Below are positions 33,026-41,311 of a stretch of 45,785 nt of DNA, in pieces (position 1 is the first letter of the stretch; each line of letters starts with the position of its first letter). A program made the position numbers and the translations under genes. The notes below the pieces were generated by a model, which saw nothing but the letters and a program-made list of their open reading frames with translations, did not search any database and had not been told where the DNA came from. Source of the stretch: Bacteroidales bacterium (lineage in GTDB: Bacteria; Bacteroidota; Bacteroidia; Bacteroidales; JAIOZK01); assembly GCA_021738625.1 (NCBI GenBank), contig JAIPBS010000032.1:1-45785 (forward strand), read 5' to 3'.

Positions 33026-34873
33026 TTATTCAATCACCCAGCCTAAATATTCATTGAGCATTTCTGTGAAATTATCAGCAAATGAATGCCCCAGGCCTTC
33101 TGTTACTGTTATCCTGGTCTGTCCACCCAGGCTGTCAATTTTGCTCATAAAGCTTTTCTGGCTGTCTAATGCGAAATCATTTTCTCCGGTAATAATTCCG
33201 ATTTTTTTGTTTGTTTCAACAAAATGTCTGGTCATTTCATCTGTAATATCCTGGGGTGGTACCGGACAATTTAACACCAGTCCTGAAACAGGAAAATAAT
33301 TATTCAATGTAAAATCCATTGCTTTTTTCCCTCCGGCTGACATGCCGGCAAAAATTATTTTTGACTCATTAACAGGATAATCTTTCAAAATCTGATCATA
33401 GATTTCTGTGAATTCCTTTTTGATTTTTTCATCCTTTGATACCCATTTAAAATTCGTTGGAGAACTTGGAATGTATGATTGTAGAAATACAGTTATGAAT
33501 TCCCGTTCCATTATTGGGGCATTCCATGATATTTTTGATTTTTCAATATTTCTGTTATTGCCATGAAAAACAAAAAGTATTGGATACATCTTTTTATTAT
33601 CATATTCTGTTGGTAAAACTATTTCATACTTTAAATGGAGCGTATCTAACATGCTTTTTTCAATTTGAGCCAGTGCTTCAAAATCAGCATTATCTTTAAA
33701 ATTTTCCTGATAGTAGGGGTTATTCAAATCATACATATATCCCTTATCCATACCTGTTCTCCAAATTTCAATTGCTTTTGATAAAGTATTGGTTCTTGTG
33801 TAGATATAGGCAAGTATTTCTGTTGTTCTGGCAAATTCTTCCGGAAAGTTTTTATAGGCATATTCCATAATAATTATTGAATAATCGATATTGTTGTTTC
33901 GGAAAGCACGTATGGCCTCGGCTTCAAATTCTTCATACGACAGGTTTTTATCAATCAGAAGATTCATATTGATCTCATCAATAATTGCAGAACTCACCCA
34001 CATAATATCTTCATTCTCCTGATCAACCCAGCGCGTGAAAAACAGGTATTTCCCGTCAGGAGATACGTATGGGAAACGTTCACCCCGGTCTGTATTAATC
34101 CTTGTTCCCAGGTTAATGGGATCCATCCAGCTTCCATCGGATTGTCTGTGACTGATATAAATGTCTTGCTGGTTGTTTGAACGGTTTGAAGAAAACAAAA
34201 GGTAACTTTCGTCAGGAGAAATAAAGGGCGTCCAGTTGAGCGCCCCTTCAGCATTGATAACGGATGGCAGCAGTTCGGGTTTTGCATATGCTCCGTCGAC
34301 GAACTCCGACCGGTAGATCCCAAAGTCGTTCATCGTCCCTGATCCTTCAACATGTGCAAAGAAATAGAGTGTGCCGTTTGTTGTTAACGAGGGGCCATAC
34401 AAATATTTCAATTCGGGAAAACGGGCAATTAGATTCATGCTTATTGGCTCACTCCATTTTTCACCTTGCCGGGTAGCATAATAGAGTCCTTTTTCTTTTT
34501 CTGTGTCCAGGGGGAGAAAGAAAAGTTGATTGCCATCGGGTGAATAGGCAGGCATGCCACCATAAGGAGAGATTTCCGGGGCTGACCACAAACTATCCTC
34601 CCGATGCATGGTCCACAGGAAAATCTCTGTTTCTTTATCAGGATGCCGCAGGTTCGACTGCCAGAAAACAGTAGTGCCATCCGGTGAAAATGTTGGCGAA
34701 CCATGCTCAATGGTGCTGTCAACCGAGATTATTCCCGGCGCAAAAACTTCAGGGGTGTCACCGGGAAGGGACTGCCCAAGGTAGTCTCCTTTCAAATCAG
34801 GATATTCATTTGGCTTTTGTGCCTGGATAAGGAAAGGTAGCAGGATAAGCACGAATAAAAGAAATCTTTTCAT
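33026..34873 (-). CDS. PD40 propeller fused to an alpha/beta esterase
   Basis: A 615-residue exported protein: signal peptide (MKRFLLFVLILLPFLIQAQ), leader motif YLGQSLPGDTPEVFAP, PD40 blades (FSPDGTTVFWQSN, YSPDGNQLFFLPLD, ISPDESYLLFSSNR, VSPDGKYLFFTRW), a helical TPR-like linker, and a C-terminal esterase (PILFVFHGNN; nucleophile in AGMSAGGKKA; His in GLGHSFADNF). It might bind and cleave an extracellular peptide or ester. The ATG at 34873 has a clear GGAGGA and begins at the signal peptide; open frame further upstream is not related. First gene of a six-gene operon, behind a sigma-54-like promoter and the regulator-type palindrome. Confidence 0.8.
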   Translation of the reverse strand: MKRFLLFVLILLPFLIQAQKPNEYPDLKGDYLGQSLPGDTPEVFAPGIISVDSTIEHGSPTFSPDGTTVFWQSNLRHPDKETEIFLWTMHREDSLWSAPEISPYGGMPAYSPDGNQLFFLPLDTEKEKGLYYATRQGEKWSEPISMNLIARFPELKYLYGPSLTTNGTLYFFAHVEGSGTMNDFGIYRSEFVDGAYAKPELLPSVINAEGALNWTPFISPDESYLLFSSNRSNNQQDIYISHRQSDGSWMDPINLGTRINTDRGERFPYVSPDGKYLFFTRWVDQENEDIMWVSSAIIDEINMNLLIDKNLSYEEFEAEAIRAFRNNNIDYSIIIMEYAYKNFPEEFARTTEILAYIYTRTNTLSKAIEIWRTGMDKGYMYDLNNPYYQENFKDNADFEALAQIEKSMLDTLHLKYEIVLPTEYDNKKMYPILFVFHGNNRNIEKSKISWNAPIMEREFITVFLQSYIPSSPTNFKWVSKDEKIKKEFTEIYDQILKDYPVNESKIIFAGMSAGGKKAMDFTLNNYFPVSGLVLNCPVPPQDITDEMTRHFVETNKKIGIITGENDFALDSQKSFMSKIDSLGGQTRITVTEGLGHSFADNFTEMLNEYLGWVIE

Positions 34874-35017
34874 TTTTTGTCCTCCGTTTTTGGTATGCAT
34901 TTCGGATTTAACACAAAAGAAGCTATTTGTTCCTGATATGATACTGGCTGATTGAGACAGGAGCAAACGCATATTGCGACAATCACGATCTGGTTTAATC
35001 AATTTCTAAATATAATT

Positions 35018-35033
35018 GTCAAGTGGCGTGCCG
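35018..35033 (-). promoter_or_regulatory. candidate sigma-54 promoter of the exported-protein operon
   Basis: Minus strand: cGGCACGccacTTGac, matching TGGCACGnnnnTTGCW at GGCACG and TTG with exact spacing; the C after TTG is A here. It is 145 bases before the first operon gene. The TGTAAA palindrome lies about 75 bases upstream. Confidence 0.5.
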
Positions 35034-35097
35034 GAAAATTTAAGTATCTGACCTGATGATATATATGGTTAGGCTAATTGTGTTCGTCCGAAAAAAG

Positions 35098-35114
35098 TGT
35101 AAATGAAGTTTACA
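35098..35114. promoter_or_regulatory. palindromic regulator site TGTAAA-N5-TTTACA
   Basis: TGTAAATGAAGTTTACA, a perfect 6-bp inverted repeat with a 5-base spacer. Its first ten bases are identical to a site upstream of the ABC operon at 38009. The position fits an enhancer for an NtrC-type activator. Confidence 0.6.
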
Positions 35115-35170
35115 TTGGGTGTCCGATTTGATACAAGAGCGGCAATGGGAATTAACAAACCATATTTCGT

Positions 35171-36550
35171 TTAATGCTGCTGAGGCAGGTGCTCGCAATT
35201 AAGCATGATACTGAAAGTGGTCTGCTGATCTTTTCCTATGGTCAACACGATATCCCCGCCCATTTGTAAAATTATTTGTTTGCTTAGGCTCAGGCCAATC
35301 CCCGAACCATTTTCTTTGGTGGTGAAAAACGGAATAAATATCTGCTCTTTTATTTCGGGAGGAATTTGTGGTCCGTTATTAGAAATTTCAATCTTAACGG
35401 CATGGTCATTTTTTGACAGCCTGATCTTAATTTTCGGGTTTAAAGTTCTTTCTATGATCAGCACCTCCACTGCATTTTTAAGCAGGTTTAGCATTACCTG
35501 TGAAAGGAGTTTCTCATCAGTAGAGCAGCTAATATCTTCCGGTATTATTTTCTCGAGTTTAATTGTTTCAAATTCGGGATATGCACTTGCAGCGATTAAA
35601 TTACTTTCGATCAAGGAAGACAAATTCACCTCTTTGTAATGCGGTTCAGGAAGCCTGGTAAATTTCCTGTAGTTTTCCACAAAATTGATCAACCCAAGCC
35701 CACGTTCCTCAATCACTTTCAGACCTTTTACGGTATTTTCAATTGTTGTTGAACTCATATCTTCTTTACGAAGGATTTTGTTGTTGCTTATAAAATAGTC
35801 CGAAATGACTTTTGATAAGGTGGTGATGGGTGTAATATTATTCATGATTTCGTGGGACAATGTCCGTGCCAGTTTGATCCAGGAATCAATCTCACGGTGA
35901 TCCAGCTCTTTGGTAATGTCGCTTACGGCAACCAGTTTTATTTTTTCAGTATTTGTTTGTATTTCGGATATTTTAAACAAGAGTTTTTGACCGGACGGAT
36001 TTTCGAAAATTGTTGATTTCCCCACATTTTTATTGGAAGGCCCAAGGATAAAAGCGGGCAATTTTTTATCGATGGCGTTTAATGAATTTATATGGTGATA
36101 CTCATTTAAGCCTGTGAGATTTGTAGCCGCAGGGTTTATGTTTATTATACGACCTCCATGATTTACCGAAAATAGCCCTGTGACCGATTGATCAATCACA
36201 GAACGGAAATATTGTTCCTGGGCGCTGATATCTAACTTTATTTGCCTGAAAAGCTGGTTTAAACTTTCTATCCCTGAATAAACATCATCAATGGCTTTAT
36301 TATTTGTTCTGGCCGGGATTTTCAAGGTGGTGTCATCATTTTCGATACCCAGGAGGAAAGAAGCAATCCAACGGTTTAAACCATTAAAATATCGGATAAT
36401 ATTGATCACGGCAAAGATCAACATGATTAAGATCAGTGAGCTTAAGATCAGTTCGTGCTTTACGAAATACAGATATGCAATAGCCACTGAAAGCAAAATA
36501 ATGATTAACAGTCGTAAAATGATTGAAACATAAAAATGTTTGTACGACAT
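35171..36550 (-). CDS. NtrB-like sensor histidine kinase
   Basis: A 459-residue membrane kinase. Two helices fill residues about 8-48, followed by a HAMP-like linker, a PAS domain (about 105-215, SVIDQSVTGLFSVNHGGRI), the dimerisation/phosphoacceptor region with His in LARTLSHEIMNNITPI (about residue 236), and the ATPase domain with N box NLLKNAVE and G boxes GSGIGLSLSKQII. The HEIMN context is typical of kinases paired with NtrC-type regulators in Bacteroidota. The periplasmic loop is almost absent, so it may sense a membrane or cytoplasmic cue. It follows the response regulator by 15 bases. Confidence 0.9.
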   Translation of the reverse strand: MSYKHFYVSIILRLLIIILLSVAIAYLYFVKHELILSSLILIMLIFAVINIIRYFNGLNRWIASFLLGIENDDTTLKIPARTNNKAIDDVYSGIESLNQLFRQIKLDISAQEQYFRSVIDQSVTGLFSVNHGGRIININPAATNLTGLNEYHHINSLNAIDKKLPAFILGPSNKNVGKSTIFENPSGQKLLFKISEIQTNTEKIKLVAVSDITKELDHREIDSWIKLARTLSHEIMNNITPITTLSKVISDYFISNNKILRKEDMSSTTIENTVKGLKVIEERGLGLINFVENYRKFTRLPEPHYKEVNLSSLIESNLIAASAYPEFETIKLEKIIPEDISCSTDEKLLSQVMLNLLKNAVEVLIIERTLNPKIKIRLSKNDHAVKIEISNNGPQIPPEIKEQIFIPFFTTKENGSGIGLSLSKQIILQMGGDIVLTIGKDQQTTFSIMLNCEHLPQQH

Positions 36551-36565
36551 CTTTGATCGTATTAA

Positions 36566-37930
36566 CTAATCATCCAGTTTCTTTAGTTTTTTATAAAGAG
36601 TTGGACGTGTAATTCCAAGTTTTTTCGCCACAGCACTCATGTTCCCCTTTTCTTTTTCAATGCTTGCCTGTATCATTTCCAATTCCATTTCTTCGATGGT
36701 CATGTTTTGAAAGTCCATTTTTTGAATTGATCCTGGGCCATTTAAGTCAAAACATTTTTCTGTAAGGACGTTTGTATCTGCCAGAATCACGGCTTTTTCT
36801 ATGCAGTGTTGCAGTTCTCTTACATTGCCCGGCCAACTATATTTCAGTAGTTTATCCCCGGCTTTCTGACCGATTTTTATTCCGGGTTTATCGTATTTCG
36901 CCCTGTACTTGTGGAGGTAAAATTCGGCCAACAGAAGTACGTCATTTCCACGTTCCCTCAATGGAGGCAGCTCAAGGCTTATGGTATTGATGCGGTAAAA
37001 CAAATCCTCCCGAAAAAGTCCCTGTTTTATCATTTCATTTAAGTCCCTGTTGGTTGCCGATATCAGCCTGATATTGATAGGCACAGGGGTATTGCTTCCC
37101 AGTTTTACAATGGTTCTGTTTTGCAGGCTTGTGAGAAGTTTTGCCTGTAAGGAGAGGGGGAGGTTCCCGATCTCATCCAGAAAAAGGGTGCCTCTATCAG
37201 CCGTTTCAAATTTACCGGTACGATCTTCACGTGCATCGGTAAAAGAGCCTTTGGTATGACCAAAAAGCTCACTTTCAAACAGAGATTCACTCAAAGATCC
37301 TATATCCACACTGAGCATGATCTCATTCCTTCTTTTGGAGTATCTGTGGATTTCGCGGGCAATCAATTCTTTTCCGGTTCCATTTTCGCCGTTGATAAAA
37401 ATATTGGCATCGGTGGCTGCCACTTTTTTAACCATTTCCATCACATCTTTCATGGGTTGTGATTGCCCGATAATGGATTGAAATGCCTGATTGAGCTCCT
37501 GTTTCAGAAGGCTTGAGGAGGTAACCAGCTTTGCATTTTCAACTTTAAGTTTTCTATGCTCCAGGGATGCGTGTAGTGTACTTTTCAGTTTGCTGTTGTC
37601 CCAGGGTTTTAATATAAAATCAAAGGCTCCTTCTTTTACAGCTTTTACAGCAAGTGCTACATCTCCATAAGCGGTAATCATAACTACGCTAATTGTAGGA
37701 TCAAGTTTTTGTATTTGATGCAACCAGTAAAATCCCTCGTTGCCTGTATTTATTCCTGCCTTAAAATTCATATCAAGCAGGACTACATCTATTTGATGTT
37801 GTTGGATGGTGGCCAGCAGGCTATTTGGATTGCGGAGGGTGAATACATCGCTGAACTCGGTTTGGAGTAGCATCTCAAGAGCTGTAAGGACACTCTTATT
37901 GTCGTCCAGGATAAGGATTTTTCCCTTCAT
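36566..37930 (-). CDS. sigma-54-dependent NtrC-family response regulator
   Basis: A 454-residue regulator: receiver domain (1-125; acid pair D9/D10, phosphoacceptor D53 in LLDMNF, Lys in LKPWDN), AAA+ domain (about 150-375; Walker A GENGTGKE, sigma-54 contact loop GSFTDA in place of the standard GAFTGA, Walker B GTLFLDEIG, sensor PLRERGNDV) and a C-terminal Fis-type HTH (MSAVAKKLGITRPTLYKKLK). It should activate sigma-54 promoters on phosphorylation. Two candidate promoters with matching upstream palindromes flank the pair. The divergent ABC operon starts 256 bases away, a common arrangement in which such pairs control efflux or lipoprotein exporters. Confidence 0.9.
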   Translation of the reverse strand: MKGKILILDDNKSVLTALEMLLQTEFSDVFTLRNPNSLLATIQQHQIDVVLLDMNFKAGINTGNEGFYWLHQIQKLDPTISVVMITAYGDVALAVKAVKEGAFDFILKPWDNSKLKSTLHASLEHRKLKVENAKLVTSSSLLKQELNQAFQSIIGQSQPMKDVMEMVKKVAATDANIFINGENGTGKELIAREIHRYSKRRNEIMLSVDIGSLSESLFESELFGHTKGSFTDAREDRTGKFETADRGTLFLDEIGNLPLSLQAKLLTSLQNRTIVKLGSNTPVPINIRLISATNRDLNEMIKQGLFREDLFYRINTISLELPPLRERGNDVLLLAEFYLHKYRAKYDKPGIKIGQKAGDKLLKYSWPGNVRELQHCIEKAVILADTNVLTEKCFDLNGPGSIQKMDFQNMTIEEMELEMIQASIEKEKGNMSAVAKKLGITRPTLYKKLKKLDD

Positions 37931-38008
37931 CCGATGGGAGTGAGATTAAACATATATCCTATATTTTAACTGTGAAATGTCCGCTTATTTTAAACGAAAG
38001 TAGCTATT

Positions 38009-38047
38009 TGTAAATGAATTGAACACAGCTTGTAAAATTAATTTACA
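38009..38047. promoter_or_regulatory. tandem regulator sites upstream of the ABC operon
   Basis: Two sites start 22 bases (two helical turns) apart: TGTAAATGAATTGAACA at 38009-38025 (right half imperfect) and TGTAAAATTAATTTACA at 38031-38047 (perfect halves). Same pattern as the site at 35098. They lie about 65-105 bases before the promoter element at 38112. Confidence 0.6.
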
Positions 38048-38111
38048 CTTTTTCTTCGATTCACAAACCCATTTGTCTTTATGTGTCTGATAATCTGATC
38101 TGTACAATTTG

Positions 38112-38127
38112 CGGCACCGGTATTGAA
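38112..38127 (+). promoter_or_regulatory. candidate sigma-54 promoter of the ABC operon
   Basis: cGGCACcggtaTTGaa fits TGGCACGnnnnTTGCW at GGCAC and TTG with the right spacing; the -12 C is A, the same deviation seen in the promoter at 35018. The ABC ATPase begins 60 bases downstream. Confidence 0.5.
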
Positions 38128-38186
38128 GATAGGCATCATGCAATGCAGAAATATTAAAAACAGTTTCCAGCTAAAAATTAAATAAG

Positions 38187-38861
38187 ATGATAAAAACAGA
38201 AAAATTAACAAAAGTCTTTACCACCGAGGATGTCGAAACACTTGCCCTCAGTGATGTAGACATTCATGTAAAAAAAGGTGAATTTGTGGCGGTTATGGGT
38301 CCATCGGGTTGTGGGAAATCGACCTTGTTGAATATTGTCGGTTTGCTGGATAATCCTACAGAAGGAACCTATGGTTTTAAGGGAAAGGATATCACCCGGT
38401 TAAAAGAAAAAGACCGCACGCAATTCCGCAAGGGAAATATTGGATTTATTTTTCAAAGCTTTAATTTGATTGATGAATTGAATGTTTATGACAATGTGGA
38501 GCTTCCTTTAATTTACCTGAAGATGAAAGCGTCTGAGCGTCGCAAAATGGTTGAAGCCGTGCTTAAACGCATGAAAATCGGCCACAGGGCGAAACACTTC
38601 CCCCAGCAACTTTCCGGAGGTCAGCAACAGCGGGTGGCTATTGCACGGGCTGTGATAGCCAATCCGGGGCTTATCCTTGCCGATGAACCTACCGGAAACC
38701 TCGATTCAAAAAATGGTTCTGAGGTGATGAACCTCTTATCTGAACTTAATCAGGAGGGTGCCACAATAATCATGGTTACACATAGCGACCGCGATGCTGA
38801 TTATGCACACAGGATAATTAATTTATTCGACGGCCAGGTGATCATGGAGCAATCAAATTAA
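38187..38861 (+). CDS. ABC transporter ATPase, MacB/LolD type
   Basis: A 224-residue ATPase with Walker [11 protein letters not shown]-loop [14 protein letters not shown], signature [14 protein letters not shown], Walker [13 protein letters not shown] and the switch His in MVTHSD. Length and motifs fit the MacB/LolD/FtsE family, which works with FtsX-like permeases in mechanotransmission (efflux or lipoprotein release) rather than membrane import. It is followed by two permease genes (gaps of 44 and 45 bases). Confidence 0.9.
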   Translation: MIKTEKLTKVFTTEDVETLALSDVDIHVKKGEFVAVMGPSGCGKSTLLNIVGLLDNPTEGTYGFKGKDITRLKEKDRTQFRKGNIGFIFQSFNLIDELNVYDNVELPLIYLKMKASERRKMVEAVLKRMKIGHRAKHFPQQLSGGQQQRVAIARAVIANPGLILADEPTGNLDSKNGSEVMNLLSELNQEGATIIMVTHSDRDADYAHRIINLFDGQVIMEQSN

Positions 38862-38905
38862 TTCAACGAAGGATTTATAGTTTTTAAATTCAAAAACCAG
38901 ACCTC

Positions 38906-41266
38906 ATGTTCAAAAATTATATCAAAATCGCTATTGCCAATCTTACAAAGAACAAGGCGTATTCAATCATCAGCATTTCAAGCCTGACCATAGGACTGGC
39001 TGTTTGTATTCTGCTGTTGTTGTATGTATCGCACGAATTGAGCTATGACCGTTATCACGAAAAAGCAGATAATATTTATCGGTTATGCCAGGAAGAACAT
39101 CCTTACCAGGCTCCCGGAGCAGGCCGATTATTGGCGGATAATTTACCGGAAATAAAAACCTATGCCCGGATTTTACCCAGGGATAATATCCTCTTTGAGT
39201 TTGGGGATAAGCGATTTAAAGAAGATTATGTGGCCTGGGTGGATGCTGAGCTTTTTGAAATCTTCTCGTTTAAATTTAAACAGGGGAGCCCCGGGAATTC
39301 ATTGCAACAGCCCGGAACGGCTGTAATCAATGAAAAAACTGCGAACAAATATTTTGGAAATGATAATCCGGTTGGGAAAGTATTAAAGGTTGACAACGAA
39401 AATGACTACATCATAACCGGTGTAATTGAGGATATCCCACAAAATTCCCATTTCACCTTCGATATTTTTATGACCCTTGAAGATGGGGATAAAATGTTTA
39501 GTGAAAATTGGATGGATAATTGGGGATGGTGCAATTTCCTGATTTATTTCGAGATGCAAAATAACTTTTCAAAACCGGAGCTCGAAAGAAAAATCAGTGA
39601 GGTAATGGCTACTGTGCTAAATAGCAAGCCTGACGATCCACTGCCAATATTTTCCGTTCAACAGCTAAAAGATATTCACCTTCATTCTGCTCACTTCCTT
39701 GGCGATATTCAACCTCAAAACAGCATTACTTATGTATTGATTTTTTCGGCTATTGGGCTCCTTATATTACTAATTGCCTGTTTTAATTATATCAACCTCC
39801 TTACAGCAAATGCAACCACACGGGGCATCGAAATTGGTGTAAGAAAAGCATATGGCGCTTCACGAACTCAACTGGCTATGCAATATGTTTCCGAATCATT
39901 TGTGGTGCTTATTATTTCGTTGGTCCTTGCACTGGTTATTGTTCAGCTTGGCCTGCCCGTATTCAACGAACTTTCGGGCAAAAACCTGACATTTTCCATC
40001 CTGGCAAATATGAACATCATTTTGGGTATTCTGGGCATGTTGGTAATCGTTGGCCTGCTGGCAGGTTGGTATCCGGCTTTGGTGCTTTCCTCCTACAGTC
40101 CGGTCAAGGCGTTAAAGTCCTCAAAAAATAATGCTAGTAGTAAATTTCAATTCAGAAAAATACTTGTGGGTACGCAATTTACCATTGTGATCGTGCTAAT
40201 TGCATGCGCAATAATTATGTTCCGTCAGATTAATTATATACAAAACAAAGATCTGGGTTTTGAGAAGGAAGCAGTGATTACTTCCATTTTCGATTTTGGT
40301 GATGAAGCACAGTACAATACCCTCAAGCAGGCTCTGCTTGGTCAAAGCTATGTTTCCAGTGTTTCAGTGGCCAGCCGCATTCCTTCAGGTTCTCTCAGTA
40401 ATCAAAGTTATGCTTTAGCGGAAGGACAAACAGAGTATTCTTTGATTCCTTATGTACATGTTACTTACGATTATTTTAAAACTCTGAATATTGAACCGGC
40501 ACAAGGACGTTTGTTTTCCGAAGAACTTAAAACAGATGTAAATGAATCTGTCATTCTTAACAAAGAAGCTGTAAAGCTATTGAAAATAGAGGGTAACCCC
40601 ATCGGGCAAAGCCTTGAATGCAGGTGGCCAATATCGACACGGCGTATAGTGGGTGTAATTGAAAATGTTTACTTTGAATCGCTTTACAATAAAATTAAGC
40701 CCTCGATTTTCTTAGTAGATTATTCCGAGGTTTATCATCTGATAGTCAAGGTAAAACCCTCCGATGTAACCGGGTCAATGAACTCCGTCACCGAAATCTG
40801 CCAAAATCATTATCCCTACCAGGTGATCGAATTTACCTTCCTGGACAGTATACTTCAGTCGCGCTATGAAAAGGACACCAGGACGTTTCAATTGATGGGC
40901 TATTTTGCGGTACTCGCAATTTTCCTTGCTTGCATAGGATTAATGGGCATCGCATCCTTTATGCTGGCCAGACGAACCAAAGAAATTGGCATTCGCAAAG
41001 TGAACGGAGCCGGCGTTTCCGAAATCATACAAATGCTCAACCTCAGTTTTGTAAAATGGATTGTTGTCGCCTTTATAATTGCAACGCCCATAGCCTGGTA
41101 CAGCATGGATAAATGGCTGGCAAATTTTGCCTATCAAACTGCACTAAGTTGGTGGATTTTTGTGCTGTCGGGACTGATTACCCTGGCCATTGTATTGGTT
41201 ACGGTGAGTTGGATAACCTACCGGGCAGCACGAAGAAATCCGGTTGAGGCTTTGAGGTATGAATAG
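38906..41266 (+). CDS. ABC transporter permease, MacB-PCD/FtsX type
   Basis: A 786-residue permease with the duplicated Bacteroidota layout: helix (about 20-42), periplasmic MacB-PCD domain (starting LSYDRYHEKADNIYRL), three FtsX helices with the coupling segment TTRGIEIGVRKAYGASRTQL, another helix and periplasmic domain, and a final three-helix FtsX unit (RRTKEIGIRKVNGAGVSEII; ending RRNPVEALRYE). Such permeases form an export machine for peptides, antibiotics or lipoproteins with a MacB-like ATPase. The gene lies 44 bases after the ATPase and is probably driven from the sigma-54-like promoter. Confidence 0.9.
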   Translation: MFKNYIKIAIANLTKNKAYSIISISSLTIGLAVCILLLLYVSHELSYDRYHEKADNIYRLCQEEHPYQAPGAGRLLADNLPEIKTYARILPRDNILFEFGDKRFKEDYVAWVDAELFEIFSFKFKQGSPGNSLQQPGTAVINEKTANKYFGNDNPVGKVLKVDNENDYIITGVIEDIPQNSHFTFDIFMTLEDGDKMFSENWMDNWGWCNFLIYFEMQNNFSKPELERKISEVMATVLNSKPDDPLPIFSVQQLKDIHLHSAHFLGDIQPQNSITYVLIFSAIGLLILLIACFNYINLLTANATTRGIEIGVRKAYGASRTQLAMQYVSESFVVLIISLVLALVIVQLGLPVFNELSGKNLTFSILANMNIILGILGMLVIVGLLAGWYPALVLSSYSPVKALKSSKNNASSKFQFRKILVGTQFTIVIVLIACAIIMFRQINYIQNKDLGFEKEAVITSIFDFGDEAQYNTLKQALLGQSYVSSVSVASRIPSGSLSNQSYALAEGQTEYSLIPYVHVTYDYFKTLNIEPAQGRLFSEELKTDVNESVILNKEAVKLLKIEGNPIGQSLECRWPISTRRIVGVIENVYFESLYNKIKPSIFLVDYSEVYHLIVKVKPSDVTGSMNSVTEICQNHYPYQVIEFTFLDSILQSRYEKDTRTFQLMGYFAVLAIFLACIGLMGIASFMLARRTKEIGIRKVNGAGVSEIIQMLNLSFVKWIVVAFIIATPIAWYSMDKWLANFAYQTALSWWIFVLSGLITLAIVLVTVSWITYRAARRNPVEALRYE

Positions 41267-41311
41267 AATGAAATTTGAAAGATAATTCTACTTTAACAGA
41301 AGCAAAAAAGT

